A stretch of 64,000 nt of DNA from Chromohalobacter canadensis (GTDB lineage: Bacteria > Pseudomonadota > Gammaproteobacteria > Pseudomonadales > Halomonadaceae), in contig NZ_JAJQJH010000001.1 of NCBI RefSeq assembly GCF_029544075.1, positions 620,001 to 684,000 on the forward strand. Reading direction: 5' to 3'. A program made the translations under genes and the position numbers. Positions 44,532-53,685 of the stretch are shown one piece after another; the first letter of the stretch is position 1; every line of letters starts with the position of its first letter. The notes beneath the pieces were generated by a model, which saw only the letters and a program-made list of their open reading frames with translations, was not told the DNA's origin and did no database searches.

Positions 44532-45602
44532 CTAGGCCAGCGGTGTCTTGCTGGCCTCGCCGGGTATCTCGCGTACCAGTCGCGGCATCAAAAAGCCGGC
44601 GAGGTGGGTGCGTAGCGTCTCGACCAGCATGACCGCCTCGCTATCGGATACGTCGAAATGCGCGGCCCCGGCGACGGGGTCGAGCACGTGCAAGTAATAC
44701 GGCAGGATGCCGACCTCGAAAAGCCGCTCGGAAAGTTGGGCGAGGGTGTCGACGTCATCGTTGATGCCGCGCAGTAGCACACTCTGATTGAGCAGGGTGA
44801 CGCCGGCGCCGCGCAACCGTGCCATGGCCTCAGCGACGTGCGTATCGATCTCGTTGGGGTGATTGATGTGCACGACCATCACGGTCTGCAGCCGTGTGGC
44901 CGCCAGCCAGTCGAGCAGGGCGCCATCGACGCGGTCGGGAATCACCACTGGCAGGCGCGTATGCAGACGCAGGCGCTTGAGATGTGGAATGTCCGCAAGG
45001 CGTTCGGCCAGCCAGGCCAGGCGCCGGTCCGGCGAGGCCAGCGGATCGCCACCGGAGAAAATGGCCTCGTTGATCGAAGTGTCCTGACGCAGGTAGTCGA
45101 GCGTGGATTCCCACTGCGCGCGCGAGGGTGAATTCTCGGCGTAGGGGAAGTGCCGGCGAAAGCAGTAGCGACAATTGATTGCGCAGGCCGGGCTGGCGAT
45201 CAGCAACACGCGGTTGCGATACTTGTGGATCAATCCTGGACGCGGGCGATGCTCGGCTTCCTCAAGCGGGTCACCGACGAAACCGGCGACAGGCTCGCTC
45301 TCCCGGTCGAGGGGCAGCACCTGGCGTAGCAAGGGGTCGTCCGGATCGCCATGACGAATGCGCGATAGATAGGCATGAGGCACGCGTACCGGAAACAGGT
45401 CATGCCCCTGCTCGGCGCCCGGCAACCAGGCCGGATCGAGCCCCAGGTGCCGACATAGTGCGTGCGGGTCGCGCACCGCGTCGCTCAGTTGAGCTTGCCA
45501 GTCCTGGGAGCGCTGACGCGGGGTCAACGTGGCACCTTCGGAGGTGTCTTCACTGGGCACGGCATTCTCGCTCTGCAAAGCGATGGATGTTCGGGTTATC
45601 AT
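44532..45602 (-). CDS. epmB: EF-P beta-lysylation radical SAM enzyme EpmB
   Basis: A lysine 2,3-aminomutase homologue that makes (R)-beta-lysine for elongation factor P. The 356-residue protein has the radical SAM cluster CAINCRYCFRRHFPY, a glycine-rich IFSGGDPLASPD and the PLP-region KTPLA end. It is much shorter than clostridial KamA. Its divergent position next to efp and epmA decides the assignment. The gap to efp (45603-45713) presumably holds both promoters. Confidence 0.93.
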   Translation of the reverse strand: MITRTSIALQSENAVPSEDTSEGATLTPRQRSQDWQAQLSDAVRDPHALCRHLGLDPAWLPGAEQGHDLFPVRVPHAYLSRIRHGDPDDPLLRQVLPLDRESEPVAGFVGDPLEEAEHRPRPGLIHKYRNRVLLIASPACAINCRYCFRRHFPYAENSPSRAQWESTLDYLRQDTSINEAIFSGGDPLASPDRRLAWLAERLADIPHLKRLRLHTRLPVVIPDRVDGALLDWLAATRLQTVMVVHINHPNEIDTHVAEAMARLRGAGVTLLNQSVLLRGINDDVDTLAQLSERLFEVGILPYYLHVLDPVAGAAHFDVSDSEAVMLVETLRTHLAGFLMPRLVREIPGEASKTPLA

Positions 45603-45713
45603 TGGTGGCTATTTCCTATGGGCCTCGTGATGGCGGTGGTGTCATCCCATGACGAGGCGCATCGAGCAATCTGCGTAGCGCACGCTACGACGCATGCAAC
45701 TTAGCGAGGCATC

Positions 45714-46280
45714 ATGGCGACGTATTCTACCAATGAATTCAAGGGCGGTCTGAAAGTCATGCTTGACGGGGATCCGTGCAGCATCCTCGAGAACGAGTTC
45801 GTCAAGCCAGGCAAGGGCCAGGCATTCAGCCGCGTCAAACTGCGCAACTTGATCACCGGTCGGGTCTGGGACCGGACCTTCAAGTCCGGCGAGTCGCTGG
45901 AAGGTGCCGATGTGCTGGAGCTGGATATGGAGTACCTCTACAGCGACGGCGACATGTGGCACTTCATGCGCACTGACGGTTCCTTCGAGCAGTACGCGGT
46001 CGACAAGAAGGCCATCGGCGATGTCGAGAAATGGCTCAAGGAGCAGGTCGTCTACACCGTGACATTGTGGAACGACAACGCCATCGCCGTCTCGCCGCCC
46101 AACTTCATCGAGCTGGAAGTGGTCGAAACCGACCCCGGCCTCAAGGGCGACACCGCACAGGGCGGCTCCAAGCCGGCCACGCTGTCCTCCGGCGCGGTGG
46201 TGCGTGTGCCGCTGTTCATCAACGAAGGCGAAGTGCTCAAGGTCGATACGCGTAACGGCGAATACGTCTCGCGGGCCTGA
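45714..46280 (+). CDS. efp: Elongation factor P
   Basis: Translation factor that relieves stalling at polyproline stretches. The 188-residue protein has three beta-barrel domains, with the modification site K34 in [13 protein letters not shown]. This is the lysine form modified by EpmA/EpmB, both encoded next to it. The C-terminal [11 protein letters not shown] is typical. A terminator follows before epmA. Confidence 0.97.
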   Translation: MATYSTNEFKGGLKVMLDGDPCSILENEFVKPGKGQAFSRVKLRNLITGRVWDRTFKSGESLEGADVLELDMEYLYSDGDMWHFMRTDGSFEQYAVDKKAIGDVEKWLKEQVVYTVTLWNDNAIAVSPPNFIELEVVETDPGLKGDTAQGGSKPATLSSGAVVRVPLFINEGEVLKVDTRNGEYVSRA

Positions 46281-46303
46281 CCCGGGCTTCGGGCTTAGCC
46301 GTC

Positions 46304-46367
46304 GTGGGAGCGAATTTATTCGCGATAGAGGTCGCTACAGGTCTATCGGGAACAAGTTCCCTCCCAC
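46304..46367. repeat. REP-like element with nested hairpins between efp and epmA
   Basis: Outer arms GTGGGAG (46304-46310) and CTCCCAC (46361-46367) enclose three smaller inverted repeats: GCGAATTTATTCGC, a CGATAGA/TCTATCG pair around GGTCGCTACAGG, and GGGAACAAGTTCCC. The layout resembles the palindromic extragenic elements of pseudomonads. Confidence 0.7.
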
Positions 46368-46399
46368 AGGGCTTCGAGCAGAGATTGTTGCTGGATTTG

Positions 46400-46428
46400 G
46401 CCACGCTTCGGCGTGGCTTTGTCGTTTC
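46400..46428 (+). terminator. Intrinsic terminator between efp and epmA
   Basis: Stem GCCACGC (46400-46406) and GCGTGGC (46411-46417) with a stable TTCG tetraloop is followed by TTTGTCGTTTCT. It ends just before the epmA ribosome-binding site. Confidence 0.8.
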
Positions 46429-46442
46429 TAAAGGAGCGTTTG

Positions 46443-47417
46443 ATGACCACCGACTGGCGACCCTCGGCGAGTATCGAGACGCTGCGCGAGCGGGCGCGGC
46501 TATTGGCACGTGTGCGAGCGTTTTTCGCCGAGCGTGATGTGCTGGAGGTGGAAACCCCGATGCTGGGCCATGGTGGCAGCACCGATCCGCACCTGGCGAG
46601 CCTGTCTCTGGAGGCCACGACCCCGGCTGGGCGCGAACGGTTGTGGCTGCAGACCTCGCCGGAATTCCACATGAAGCGCTTGCTGGCGGCGGGGAGCGGG
46701 CCGGTCTTTCAACTGGCGCGCAGTTTCCGCGACGGTGAGGTGGGGCGTCGCCACAATCTCGAGTTCACCATGCTCGAATGGTATCGGCCAGGCGACACGC
46801 TGGATGAGTTGATCGCCGAGACCCAGGCGTTGATTCGCTACGTGCTGGGGCGCGACCCCGGGCCGTGTCGGCAATGCCGCTATCGCGAGCTGTTTCGCAC
46901 TCAGGTGGGGCTCGATCCCTTCACTGCGTCGCTGACGACATTATGTCAGGCTGCCGAGCGCGAGACCGGCATGGACCTGCACGATGCCGAGCGGGATGCG
47001 TGCCTGGACGCACTGATGGCCTTTGCCATCGAACCGCATCTCGGCCAAGAGGGGCTGGAGGTCGTCGTCGATTATCCAGCCAGTCAGGCGGCGCTGGCCC
47101 GCAAGCATCGCGATCCCGAAGATGGCGAGGTCGTTGCGGCGCGCTTCGAGGTCTACTGGCAAGGGGTGGAACTGGCCAATGGCTACGATGAACTCACCGA
47201 TGCCGAGGAGCAGGCCGCGCGCTTTGTCGAGGATAATCGAGAACGCCAGCGGCTAGGGCGCGGCGAGGTGGATGCCGATGTCCGCCTGTTGGCGGCGCTC
47301 GAGGCGGGCATGCCCTCCGGTAGTGGCGTGGCGCTGGGCATGGATCGCTTGATCCAGCTGGCGTTGGGCAAGGCGAGCGTGGCGGAGGTGATGGCGTTTG
47401 CCACGCCACGTTGTTAG
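46443..47417 (+). CDS. epmA: EF-P lysine ligase EpmA (GenX/PoxA)
   Basis: A class II LysRS-like enzyme that attaches beta-lysine to EF-P. The 324-residue protein has the catalytic core without an anticodon domain: VLEVETPMLGHGGSTDPHL, LWLQTSPEFHMKRLLAAGSGPVFQLARSFRDGE, RHNLEFTMLEWYRPG and the final GSGVALGMDRLIQLALG. AAAGGAGCG precedes the ATG at 46443. The strong terminator before it means it may need its own promoter or readthrough from efp. Confidence 0.95.
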   Translation: MTTDWRPSASIETLRERARLLARVRAFFAERDVLEVETPMLGHGGSTDPHLASLSLEATTPAGRERLWLQTSPEFHMKRLLAAGSGPVFQLARSFRDGEVGRRHNLEFTMLEWYRPGDTLDELIAETQALIRYVLGRDPGPCRQCRYRELFRTQVGLDPFTASLTTLCQAAERETGMDLHDAERDACLDALMAFAIEPHLGQEGLEVVVDYPASQAALARKHRDPEDGEVVAARFEVYWQGVELANGYDELTDAEEQAARFVEDNRERQRLGRGEVDADVRLLAALEAGMPSGSGVALGMDRLIQLALGKASVAEVMAFATPRC

Positions 47418-47426
47418 CGCCGGGCA

Positions 47427-47468
47427 CAGCCTGATGGAACAAGTCGCCAGCCTGACGGAGCAAGTCGC
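47427..47468. repeat. Two tandem copies of a 21-bp repeat after epmA
   Basis: Copies at 47427-47447 and 47448-47468 match at 19 of 21 bases. In one frame they encode a short heptad-like peptide (MEQVASLTEQVAASAL) ending in TAA, but it is too short to call a gene. Confidence 0.8.
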
Positions 47469-47501
47469 CGCGAGCGCGCTGTAAACCCTCCTTAGGCGCT
47501 A

Positions 47502-47525
47502 CTTTTTGCCATCCATGGCAAAAAG
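47502..47525. repeat. Perfect 24-bp palindromic inverted repeat between epmA and psd
   Basis: CTTTTTGCCAT-CC-ATGGCAAAAAG is perfectly complementary. The T-run is on the 5' arm, so it is not a canonical terminator for either strand, although it lies between convergent genes. Confidence 0.75.
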
Positions 47526-47575
47526 ATCCTCGCTTCGCCTTGCCCCGCCCGGCGACTCTATCCTGGTCAATGGGC

Positions 47576-48460
47576 TCAGGAAGCGAGCGATTGCCCCATG
47601 CTGACCACCAGGCCGTCGGTGCAGACATCGCGAAACGCGACGTCGTGGCCGAAGCACATCACCACGGTGGAACCGAGTTTGAAGCGACCCATTTCCTGCC
47701 CCTTTTCGATCACGATGGGCTCGTCGAAGCGTGTCGTCTGCACGCGGCCGCTGAGTGGCGAGACCTGGCCGGCCCAGACCGTTTCGATGGCGGCTACGAT
47801 CATCGCGCCCACCAGCACCATCGCCAACGGGCCGTGTTCGGTGTCGAACAGGCAGACCAGACGCTCGTTGCGGGCGAACAGCCCCGGCACGTGGTTGGCG
47901 GTGGCTTGATTGACCGAGAATAACCGCCCTGGCACATAGACCATTTCGCGTAGGGTCCCAGTGACGGGCATGTGCACGCGGTGGTAGTCGCGCGGCGACA
48001 GATAGACGGTGGCGAAGCTGCCATCCCGGAACGGCGCGGCGCGGTGGGTATCGCCCCCCAGCAAGGCGGTCAGGGAATAGGTGTGCCCCTTGGCCTGGAC
48101 GAGGGAGCCGTTGTCGATGGAACCGAACTGCGACAGCGTGCCATCGGCGGGGGAGACGATGCCCTCGCCGATAGGCCGGACATCCGCGCGCAACGCGCGG
48201 GTGAAGAAGTCGTTGAAACAGGCGTAGGCCTCGGGATCGCTGTCGACGGCCTGGCTCATGTCGACGTCGAAGGCACGAATGAAACGCCGAATAGCCCAGT
48301 CCTTGAGCCATGGCGTGCGGCTCTCAGCAAGCTTGCCCACCCCACGCGAGATCAGGTGGTGGGGAAGGGGGTGTTGAATTCTGGCGAAGAGTTCGTCGCG
48401 ATCCACGGGCATATCCACGGCAAGGTCGAAAGGCATGACACGATAGGGGCGTGGCGTCAT
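47576..48460 (-). CDS. psd: Phosphatidylserine decarboxylase
   Basis: Makes phosphatidylethanolamine at the inner membrane. The roughly 294-residue protein carries the self-cleavage site FKLGSTVV near the C-terminus, where the serine becomes the pyruvoyl group. Other motifs are [21 protein letters not shown] and [15 protein letters not shown]. The ATG at 48460 has GGGAG upstream; in-frame alternatives are ATG 48481 and TTG 48496. It lies just downstream of the sulfurtransferase gene on the same strand. Confidence 0.94.
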   Translation of the reverse strand: MTPRPYRVMPFDLAVDMPVDRDELFARIQHPLPHHLISRGVGKLAESRTPWLKDWAIRRFIRAFDVDMSQAVDSDPEAYACFNDFFTRALRADVRPIGEGIVSPADGTLSQFGSIDNGSLVQAKGHTYSLTALLGGDTHRAAPFRDGSFATVYLSPRDYHRVHMPVTGTLREMVYVPGRLFSVNQATANHVPGLFARNERLVCLFDTEHGPLAMVLVGAMIVAAIETVWAGQVSPLSGRVQTTRFDEPIVIEKGQEMGRFKLGSTVVMCFGHDVAFRDVCTDGLVVSMGQSLAS

Positions 48461-48511
48461 GGACGCAATAGCTCCCGGCATGCGCGCATCGCACAAGGAT
48501 GGGCGCGGGGC

Positions 48512-49342
48512 TTACTTCTCTATCGGCGTATCGTCGCGGTTGCCCCATTCCTGCCATGAGCCGGGGTAGGCGCGCATCTTCTCGAAGCCCAGGGCCTTGC
48601 CCACCAGCCAGGTGAAGCCGCTGCGGTGGTGGCTCTGGCAGTGGGTGACTATCTCCATGTCCGGCGTCAGGCCTTTCGCCTCGAGTTCGGCGATGAGTTC
48701 GGCGTAATCGCGCAAACGTAGGTGGCGTTCAGGGTCCATAGCATCCGTCCACTCGAAATTGACGGCGCCGGGGATATGTCCCATATGGGCGTTCTTGCCT
48801 TTTTCGCCGCGATATTCGTCCGGCGAGCGAGCATCCCAGACCGCGAGCTCACGTTCATCCAGGCGGTCGATGAGTTCTTCGCGGCGGATCTGGGTCTGGG
48901 GGTGATGGATAGTCGCCTGGTAATCGCTGGGCGTGGGCGTGCTTGGTTCGCGCTCGACGCGTTGCCCATCGGCGCGCCAGGCATGAATGCCGCCGTTGAG
49001 ATAGGAATACCGGGTGTGGCCGATGAGCTCCAGTGTCCATAGCAGGCGTCCAGCCCAGCCGCCGCCTTCATCGTCATAGGCGACGACGTGCGTGTCGCGA
49101 GTCAGGCCGAGTTCGGAAAACAGCTTGGATAGCGCCTCTTCGTCAGGGACGTCGTTGGGCACCGTGCCGCTGCCGACGAGCAGGCGACGATGATCGAGAA
49201 ACACCGCGCCGGGTACGTGGCCGTCGGTGTAGCTGTCGGCCTTGAGCGGTACATCGACGATCAATAGTTCGGGGGCGCCGAGATGCTCGGCGAGCTGCTC
49301 GGGCTCGACGATCAGCGGCAGCAGGTTGTCTTCGGAACTCAT
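48512..49342 (-). CDS. sseA: Rhodanese-family sulfurtransferase (SseA-like)
   Basis: A 276-residue protein with two rhodanese domains. The N-terminal one is inactive-looking (YDDEGGGWAGRLLW in place of the cysteine loop). The C-terminal one has the persulfide cysteine in VTHCQSHHRSGFTWLVGKALGF. The loop CQSHHRSG is neither the classical thiosulfate (CRxGxR) nor the mercaptopyruvate (CGSGVT) type, so the sulfur donor is uncertain. It precedes psd, a pairing also common in pseudomonads. Confidence 0.88.
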   Translation of the reverse strand: MSSEDNLLPLIVEPEQLAEHLGAPELLIVDVPLKADSYTDGHVPGAVFLDHRRLLVGSGTVPNDVPDEEALSKLFSELGLTRDTHVVAYDDEGGGWAGRLLWTLELIGHTRYSYLNGGIHAWRADGQRVEREPSTPTPSDYQATIHHPQTQIRREELIDRLDERELAVWDARSPDEYRGEKGKNAHMGHIPGAVNFEWTDAMDPERHLRLRDYAELIAELEAKGLTPDMEIVTHCQSHHRSGFTWLVGKALGFEKMRAYPGSWQEWGNRDDTPIEK

Positions 49343-49528
49343 GGTCTTCTCCCGCGTAGACGTGAGGCGCGTGAATGCTTGTTAGATCATGGCACAGGGG
49401 AGGTGCTTTTTGCAGCCATGGCGTGGTCAGAGACTGATCAGGCAAGGCCGGGGGGATGAGTATGGGAGGCGAGATTGGCTATACTGCGCGACGTCTCATC
49501 CCAACCCAACCTGTGTGGAGAACGCGAC

Positions 49529-50863
49529 GTGTTCGAACGACTTTTCGGCATCCGGGCCCAGGGGAGCACCCCGCGCACCGAGATCCTGGCGGGGATTGCG
49601 ACCTTTTTGGCTTCGATGTACATCATCGTCGTCAATCCGACGGTGCTCAGTGATGCCGGCGTACCCTTTTCCAGTGCTCTGACAGCCACCGTGCTGGTCA
49701 GTTTCTTCGGCAGTGTGATGATGGGGTTTTACGCCAAGAACCCGATCCTAGTGGCGCCTGGCATGGGCATCAACGCGTTGTTCGCCTACACCATGGTGCT
49801 GGGGGCGGGCATGGAATGGCAGACCGCGCTGGGCTGCGTGTTCTGGGCCGGGGTCATTTTTGCGTTGCTGGCGGCGTTCAATGCGCGTCAGTTGGTGATC
49901 GATGCGATCCCGGCGCAATTGCGTTATGCCATCGCCTGCGGCATCGGTCTATTCATCACCACCATCGGTTTGGTCAACGCACAGTTCATCGTCCCCAATC
50001 CGGTCACCGTGGTGGGTATGGCCTCGCTCGACCCGGTGCTGGTGACGTTTCTCATCGGCTTCGCGGTTACCGCCTGGCTGGTGGTGCGTAACGTGCCCGG
50101 CGCGCTGATTCTGGGTATTGTTTTCACTACATTGGCTAGCGTGCCGATCGGCCGTTGGTGGGGTGATGGTAGCCGTTACTTTCCCGAGGACATGGCGTCG
50201 TCGACGCTGGTTAACTTCAACGGTGTCTTCTCGATGCCGGATCTCAGCGGTCTGATGGCACTCGATCTATGGGGTTCGCTGTCGGTGGCGTACTGGCCGT
50301 TCATCTTCGTGCTGCTGTTCACGACTTTTTTCGACGCGCTTTCTACCTTCATGGGGGTTTCCGAGGCGGGCAACCTGAAAGATGCCGATGGCAACCCGCG
50401 CAACATTCGGCGCTCGATGATCGTCGATGCCAGTGCGGCGCTGATCTCCGGTCCGCTGGGAACCAGCCCGGCCAATGCCTATGTGGAATCCGCTGCGGGG
50501 ATCAGTCAGGGCGGCCGCACGGGGCTCGTCGCGGTGGTGGTGGCGGTGCTGTTCCTGCCGTTTCTGTTCCTCTCGCCGCTATTGTCATTGGTGCCGGCGA
50601 TCGCCACGGCGCCAGCCCTGATTCTGGTCGGCGTGTTCATGATGGACCCCATCCGCAAGATCCACTGGCACCAATTCGACGACGCCATCCCGGCCTTCGT
50701 CGCCATGGTGCTGATTCCCTTTACCTATTCGATCACGCACGGGATCGCTTTCGGCTTTTTAACGTTCGTAATCGTCAAGCTGGCGGTGGGCAAGACCGAG
50801 GAAATCAAGCCCACTATGTGGGTGTTGTTCGCGCTTTCGCTGTTGCTGCTGCTCGAAGGCTGA
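49529..50863 (+). CDS. NCS2/AzgA-family purine permease
   Basis: A 444-residue inner-membrane transporter with about 13 hydrophobic segments, expected to import adenine, guanine or hypoxanthine with protons. Typical elements are FLASMYIIVVNPTVLSDAG, LVAPGMGINALFAYTMVLG, LLFTTFFDALSTFMGVSEAG and GTSPANAYVESAAGISQGGRTGL. The start is GTG 49529 with GGAGA upstream; MFERLFGIRAQGSTPRTEILAG matches family N-termini. It converges with the RimK-like gene with a 6-base gap. Confidence 0.9.
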   Translation: MFERLFGIRAQGSTPRTEILAGIATFLASMYIIVVNPTVLSDAGVPFSSALTATVLVSFFGSVMMGFYAKNPILVAPGMGINALFAYTMVLGAGMEWQTALGCVFWAGVIFALLAAFNARQLVIDAIPAQLRYAIACGIGLFITTIGLVNAQFIVPNPVTVVGMASLDPVLVTFLIGFAVTAWLVVRNVPGALILGIVFTTLASVPIGRWWGDGSRYFPEDMASSTLVNFNGVFSMPDLSGLMALDLWGSLSVAYWPFIFVLLFTTFFDALSTFMGVSEAGNLKDADGNPRNIRRSMIVDASAALISGPLGTSPANAYVESAAGISQGGRTGLVAVVVAVLFLPFLFLSPLLSLVPAIATAPALILVGVFMMDPIRKIHWHQFDDAIPAFVAMVLIPFTYSITHGIAFGFLTFVIVKLAVGKTEEIKPTMWVLFALSLLLLLEG

Positions 50864-50869
50864 GACGCA

Positions 50870-52360
50870 TCAGCGCGGCAGCGTCGCGTGGCGCTCCATC
50901 CTTTTCAGGAAGACGTCCATCACCCGCGCATAGAGCGCGGCGCCCAGGTGGGCGTCCTCTACTCCAGCATCCAGATTGGGATTGTCGTTGACCTCGATGA
51001 CCACGACACGCTCGCCGATCTGCTTGAGATCGACGCCATAGAGCCCGTCGCCGATCAGGCGCGTCGCCTTCAGTGCGGCCTTGATTACCGCTTTGGGAAC
51101 CTCCGAGGGAGGATGCGTGGTGAAGCCGCCGCTGCGTACCCTCGGGCGTGAGTGGTCGTAGATCTGCCAATGCCCGCGCGCCATGTAATAGCGGCTGGCA
51201 AACAGCACCTCGCCATCCAGGATGCCGACCCGCCAGTCGAAATCGGTGGGCAGCCATTCCTGCAGCAACAGCAAGGCGGACGAAGCGAATAGACGTGAGG
51301 CTTCCTGCCTGAGTTCGTCGAGCGAGTTGATCTTGACCACGCCCTTCGAAAAGGCGCCGTCGGGAATCTTGAGCACCATGGGAAATTCGAGCTCGGCAAT
51401 CTTGGACGGCAGGTTCGCCAGATCGTCGCGGCTGAGCAATAGTCCCTCGGGTGCGGGAACGCCGCGTGTCGCGAGCAATGCGTGCAGGTAGACTTTGTTA
51501 GTGCAGCGCAATATCGATTGCGGGTCGTCGATTACTATCAGGCCTTCGTACTCGGCGCGCTTGGCCATGCGGTAGGTGTGATGGTCGAGGCGAGTGGTCT
51601 CGCGGATGAACAGCGCATCGAACTCGGCCAGACGGCCTTCGTCCTTGCGGGTGATCAAGCTGACGTCGATGCCGCGCTGACGTCCGGCCCGGATGAATTG
51701 CTTGAGCGCGCTCTTGTTGCTGGGTGGCAGGGCTTCTTCCGGGTCGATGAGAATCGCCAGATCGAAACGGTAACGGCGCCGTGCCTTGGGCGTGCGCCAG
51801 ACTTTGCGCGAGTGGCGGTTCAGGGCGGCCGCGAAACGGTCCTGCGCGCCGCCCTGCAAGGACGTGAGCGCCAGAGGCTTGAGCCGGGTCAAGCGCCATG
51901 TTCCATGACGCTTCTGGAACTTGGCTCCCAGCAAGGGGCACGGCAGGCGCTCGAAGAGGCGTCGCGCCAAGCGGCCGAGTCCGTCGTGCTCGCATTCGCC
52001 GAACAAAACCGTCAAATGAAGCGTCTCACCATCGAGCGCGCCACGTCTTTCGAGGTCGCGCATCATGGGTTCGAGTGATTCGAGTTGCAGATCGATCAAT
52101 GCCTTGCGCGACAATTGATTGAGCGTCTCCACCGATGGCAGGACGCGTTGGCCGCGGGCTTGGGCAAGCAGCGACACGTAATAGCCGGTTTCCAGATAAT
52201 CGAGACCGCGGCATAGGTTGATGACGTGCGTCGCGTCGCGTGTCTTGTCCGGTGTCGCCGACGCCTGGGCCAGGAAGTCGGCAGCACTGATCAGATCTTC
52301 GGTGGGGTAATAGGGTGACCAGTCGTCGAGGCGGTCGACGACGATACGCAAGCGGGACAT
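50870..52360 (-). CDS. RimK-like ATP-grasp protein with RLAN domain
   Basis: A 496-residue protein with an N-terminal RimK-like ATP-grasp-associated (RLAN) domain of about 160 residues and a C-terminal ATP-grasp ligase. ATP-grasp features are RCTNKVYLHALLATRGVPAPEGLL, FPMVLKIPDGAFSKGVVKI, LLLQEWLPTDFDWRVGILDGEVLFASRYYMA and VIEVNDNPNLDAGVED. RimK-type enzymes ligate amino acids such as glutamate to peptides. The substrate of this group is not known. It is divergent from a GNAT gene, a pairing seen elsewhere. Confidence 0.87.
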   Translation of the reverse strand: MSRLRIVVDRLDDWSPYYPTEDLISAADFLAQASATPDKTRDATHVINLCRGLDYLETGYYVSLLAQARGQRVLPSVETLNQLSRKALIDLQLESLEPMMRDLERRGALDGETLHLTVLFGECEHDGLGRLARRLFERLPCPLLGAKFQKRHGTWRLTRLKPLALTSLQGGAQDRFAAALNRHSRKVWRTPKARRRYRFDLAILIDPEEALPPSNKSALKQFIRAGRQRGIDVSLITRKDEGRLAEFDALFIRETTRLDHHTYRMAKRAEYEGLIVIDDPQSILRCTNKVYLHALLATRGVPAPEGLLLSRDDLANLPSKIAELEFPMVLKIPDGAFSKGVVKINSLDELRQEASRLFASSALLLLQEWLPTDFDWRVGILDGEVLFASRYYMARGHWQIYDHSRPRVRSGGFTTHPPSEVPKAVIKAALKATRLIGDGLYGVDLKQIGERVVVIEVNDNPNLDAGVEDAHLGAALYARVMDVFLKRMERHATLPR

Positions 52361-52511
52361 AGACCTTCCTTATGAAGGAAAAACGTCAATCGACCTTGAA
52401 AAGTCGTGTCTAGCATGGGCAGCGAGCCGCATCTCGACAATAGCCTCGCCTTGAAATAATTTCTATACACGATTTGCTTCACCCTGTTCGCGTGACCCCG
52501 GAGACATTCGC

Positions 52512-53036
52512 ATGTCCTGTTCCCTGCGCGCCGCTACCGTTACTGACCTGGATGCGCTCTGTCATCTCGAGTCGATATGTTTCGATGGCGACCGCTTTAC
52601 ACGCCGTCAACTGGCCTATCTATTGGCGCGTGCCAACGCTTATACGCTCGTTGCGTATGCTACGCCGGGTAACGAGGTTGTCGGTTATGCCACGCTGCTT
52701 TTCCGGCGCAACAGTCGTGTGACGCGGCTTTATTCGTTCTGTGTAGCCCCGCAAGCGCGCGGTGGCGGAGTAGGGCGCGCGTTGCTCGAGGCGCTTGAGC
52801 GTGAGGCTAGGCGGCGAGATATGACGCGCCTGCAGTTGGAGGTTCGCGCCGACAATCGCGTTGCGTTGGGGCTGTATCGGCGCATGGGATTTTCCGTGCT
52901 GCGCTGGCTCGACGATTATTATGTCGATGGCTGTGCGGCCTGGCAGATGAGCAAGGTACTGAGCGATTCGACGCTTGAAGAATGTTCCGCCATATCGAGT
53001 GACGCCGTGGGCAAGCGTGCGCGAGGTTCATGCTAG
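52512..53036 (+). CDS. GNAT-family N-acetyltransferase (RimI-like)
   Basis: A 174-residue acetyltransferase with the acetyl-CoA motif VAPQARGGGVGRALLEALEREARRR and the following LQLEVRADNRVALGLYRRMGFSVL. It is divergent from the RimK-like gene, 151 bases away. In related bacteria a GNAT fused to a C39-type peptidase domain is usually found beside this RimK-like gene; here only the GNAT part exists. The tail after residue 150 (SDSTLEECSAISSDAVGKRARGSC) shows no peptidase features. The target is unknown. Confidence 0.85.
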   Translation: MSCSLRAATVTDLDALCHLESICFDGDRFTRRQLAYLLARANAYTLVAYATPGNEVVGYATLLFRRNSRVTRLYSFCVAPQARGGGVGRALLEALEREARRRDMTRLQLEVRADNRVALGLYRRMGFSVLRWLDDYYVDGCAAWQMSKVLSDSTLEECSAISSDAVGKRARGSC

Positions 53037-53072
53037 AATCGCGCCCGATTTTACCCGAGTGAGGAAAGTGTC

Positions 53073-53558
53073 ATGCCATCTTTCGATATCGTCTCCGAGT
53101 TCGACAAGCACGAGGCCAGCAACGCCGTCGATCAAGCCAATCGCGAGATCCAGACCCGATTCGATTTTCGGGGCGTGACCGCGAGCTTCGCCCTGGAGGG
53201 TGAGACGGTAACTCTTGAAGCCGAGGTGGATTTTCAGCTCAAGCAGATGCTCGACGTGCTGCGCAACAAGCTCATCGCCCGTGGCATCGATGCCCGCTGC
53301 ATGGAGGTCAAGGACCCCGTTACCAGCGGCGTACGCGCCCACCAGGACGTAGTGCTGAAGCAAGGCCTTGAACAGCCGGAGTGCAAGGACATCGTCAAGC
53401 GCTTGAAGGAAGCCAAGCTCAAGGTGCAGGCACAGATCCAGGGTGACAAGGTGCGCGTTACCAGCAAAAAGCGCGATGAACTGCAGCAGGCAATCGCCTT
53501 GTTGAAGAGCGATGCCGGTCCCGAACTGGCTCTGCAGTACACAAATTTTCGCGATTGA
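53073..53558 (+). CDS. yajQ: YajQ family nucleotide-binding protein
   Basis: A 161-residue DUF520 protein with the signature MPSFDIVSEFDKHEASNAVDQANREI and TRFDFRG, VKDPVTSGVRAHQDVV, KVQAQIQGDKVRVTSKKRDELQ. Family members bind nucleotides, and some bind cyclic di-GMP. The length is standard. GAGTGAGGAAAG precedes the ATG. Confidence 0.94.
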   Translation: MPSFDIVSEFDKHEASNAVDQANREIQTRFDFRGVTASFALEGETVTLEAEVDFQLKQMLDVLRNKLIARGIDARCMEVKDPVTSGVRAHQDVVLKQGLEQPECKDIVKRLKEAKLKVQAQIQGDKVRVTSKKRDELQQAIALLKSDAGPELALQYTNFRD

Positions 53559-53579
53559 AGGGAATTCGTCCCACTACCT

Positions 53580-53591
53580 TGATACGTATCA
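53580..53591. promoter_or_regulatory. 12-bp palindrome TGATACGTATCA upstream of the acyl-CoA ligase
   Basis: A perfect dyad symmetric sequence in the gap between yajQ and the ligase, 100 bases before its ATG. The form suits a dimeric repressor site. The regulator is unknown. Confidence 0.45.
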
Positions 53592-53636
53592 TCCTTGTGG
53601 TCGGCTAGCGTTGCCACCCACGCCTGCGCGCTCGAT

Positions 53637-53685
53637 CCTGTCGCTAAAACAACCGCAACGACACAAATAAAACGAGCGACAGGAG
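53637..53685 (+). promoter_or_regulatory. RNA hairpin that would mask the acyl-CoA ligase ribosome-binding site
   Basis: CCTGTCGCT (53637-53645) is perfectly complementary to AGCGACAGG (53675-53683). The 3' arm runs into the AGGAG Shine-Dalgarno (53681-53685). The 29-base loop is A/C-rich and unstructured. Confidence 0.5.

Noticed and set aside
44532..45602. Catabolic lysine 2,3-aminomutase
   Set aside because: The short length and the divergent position beside efp and epmA identify EpmB.
47502..47525. Bidirectional intrinsic terminator
   Set aside because: The T-run is at the 5' side of the stem and the A-run at the 3' side, opposite to what either strand needs.
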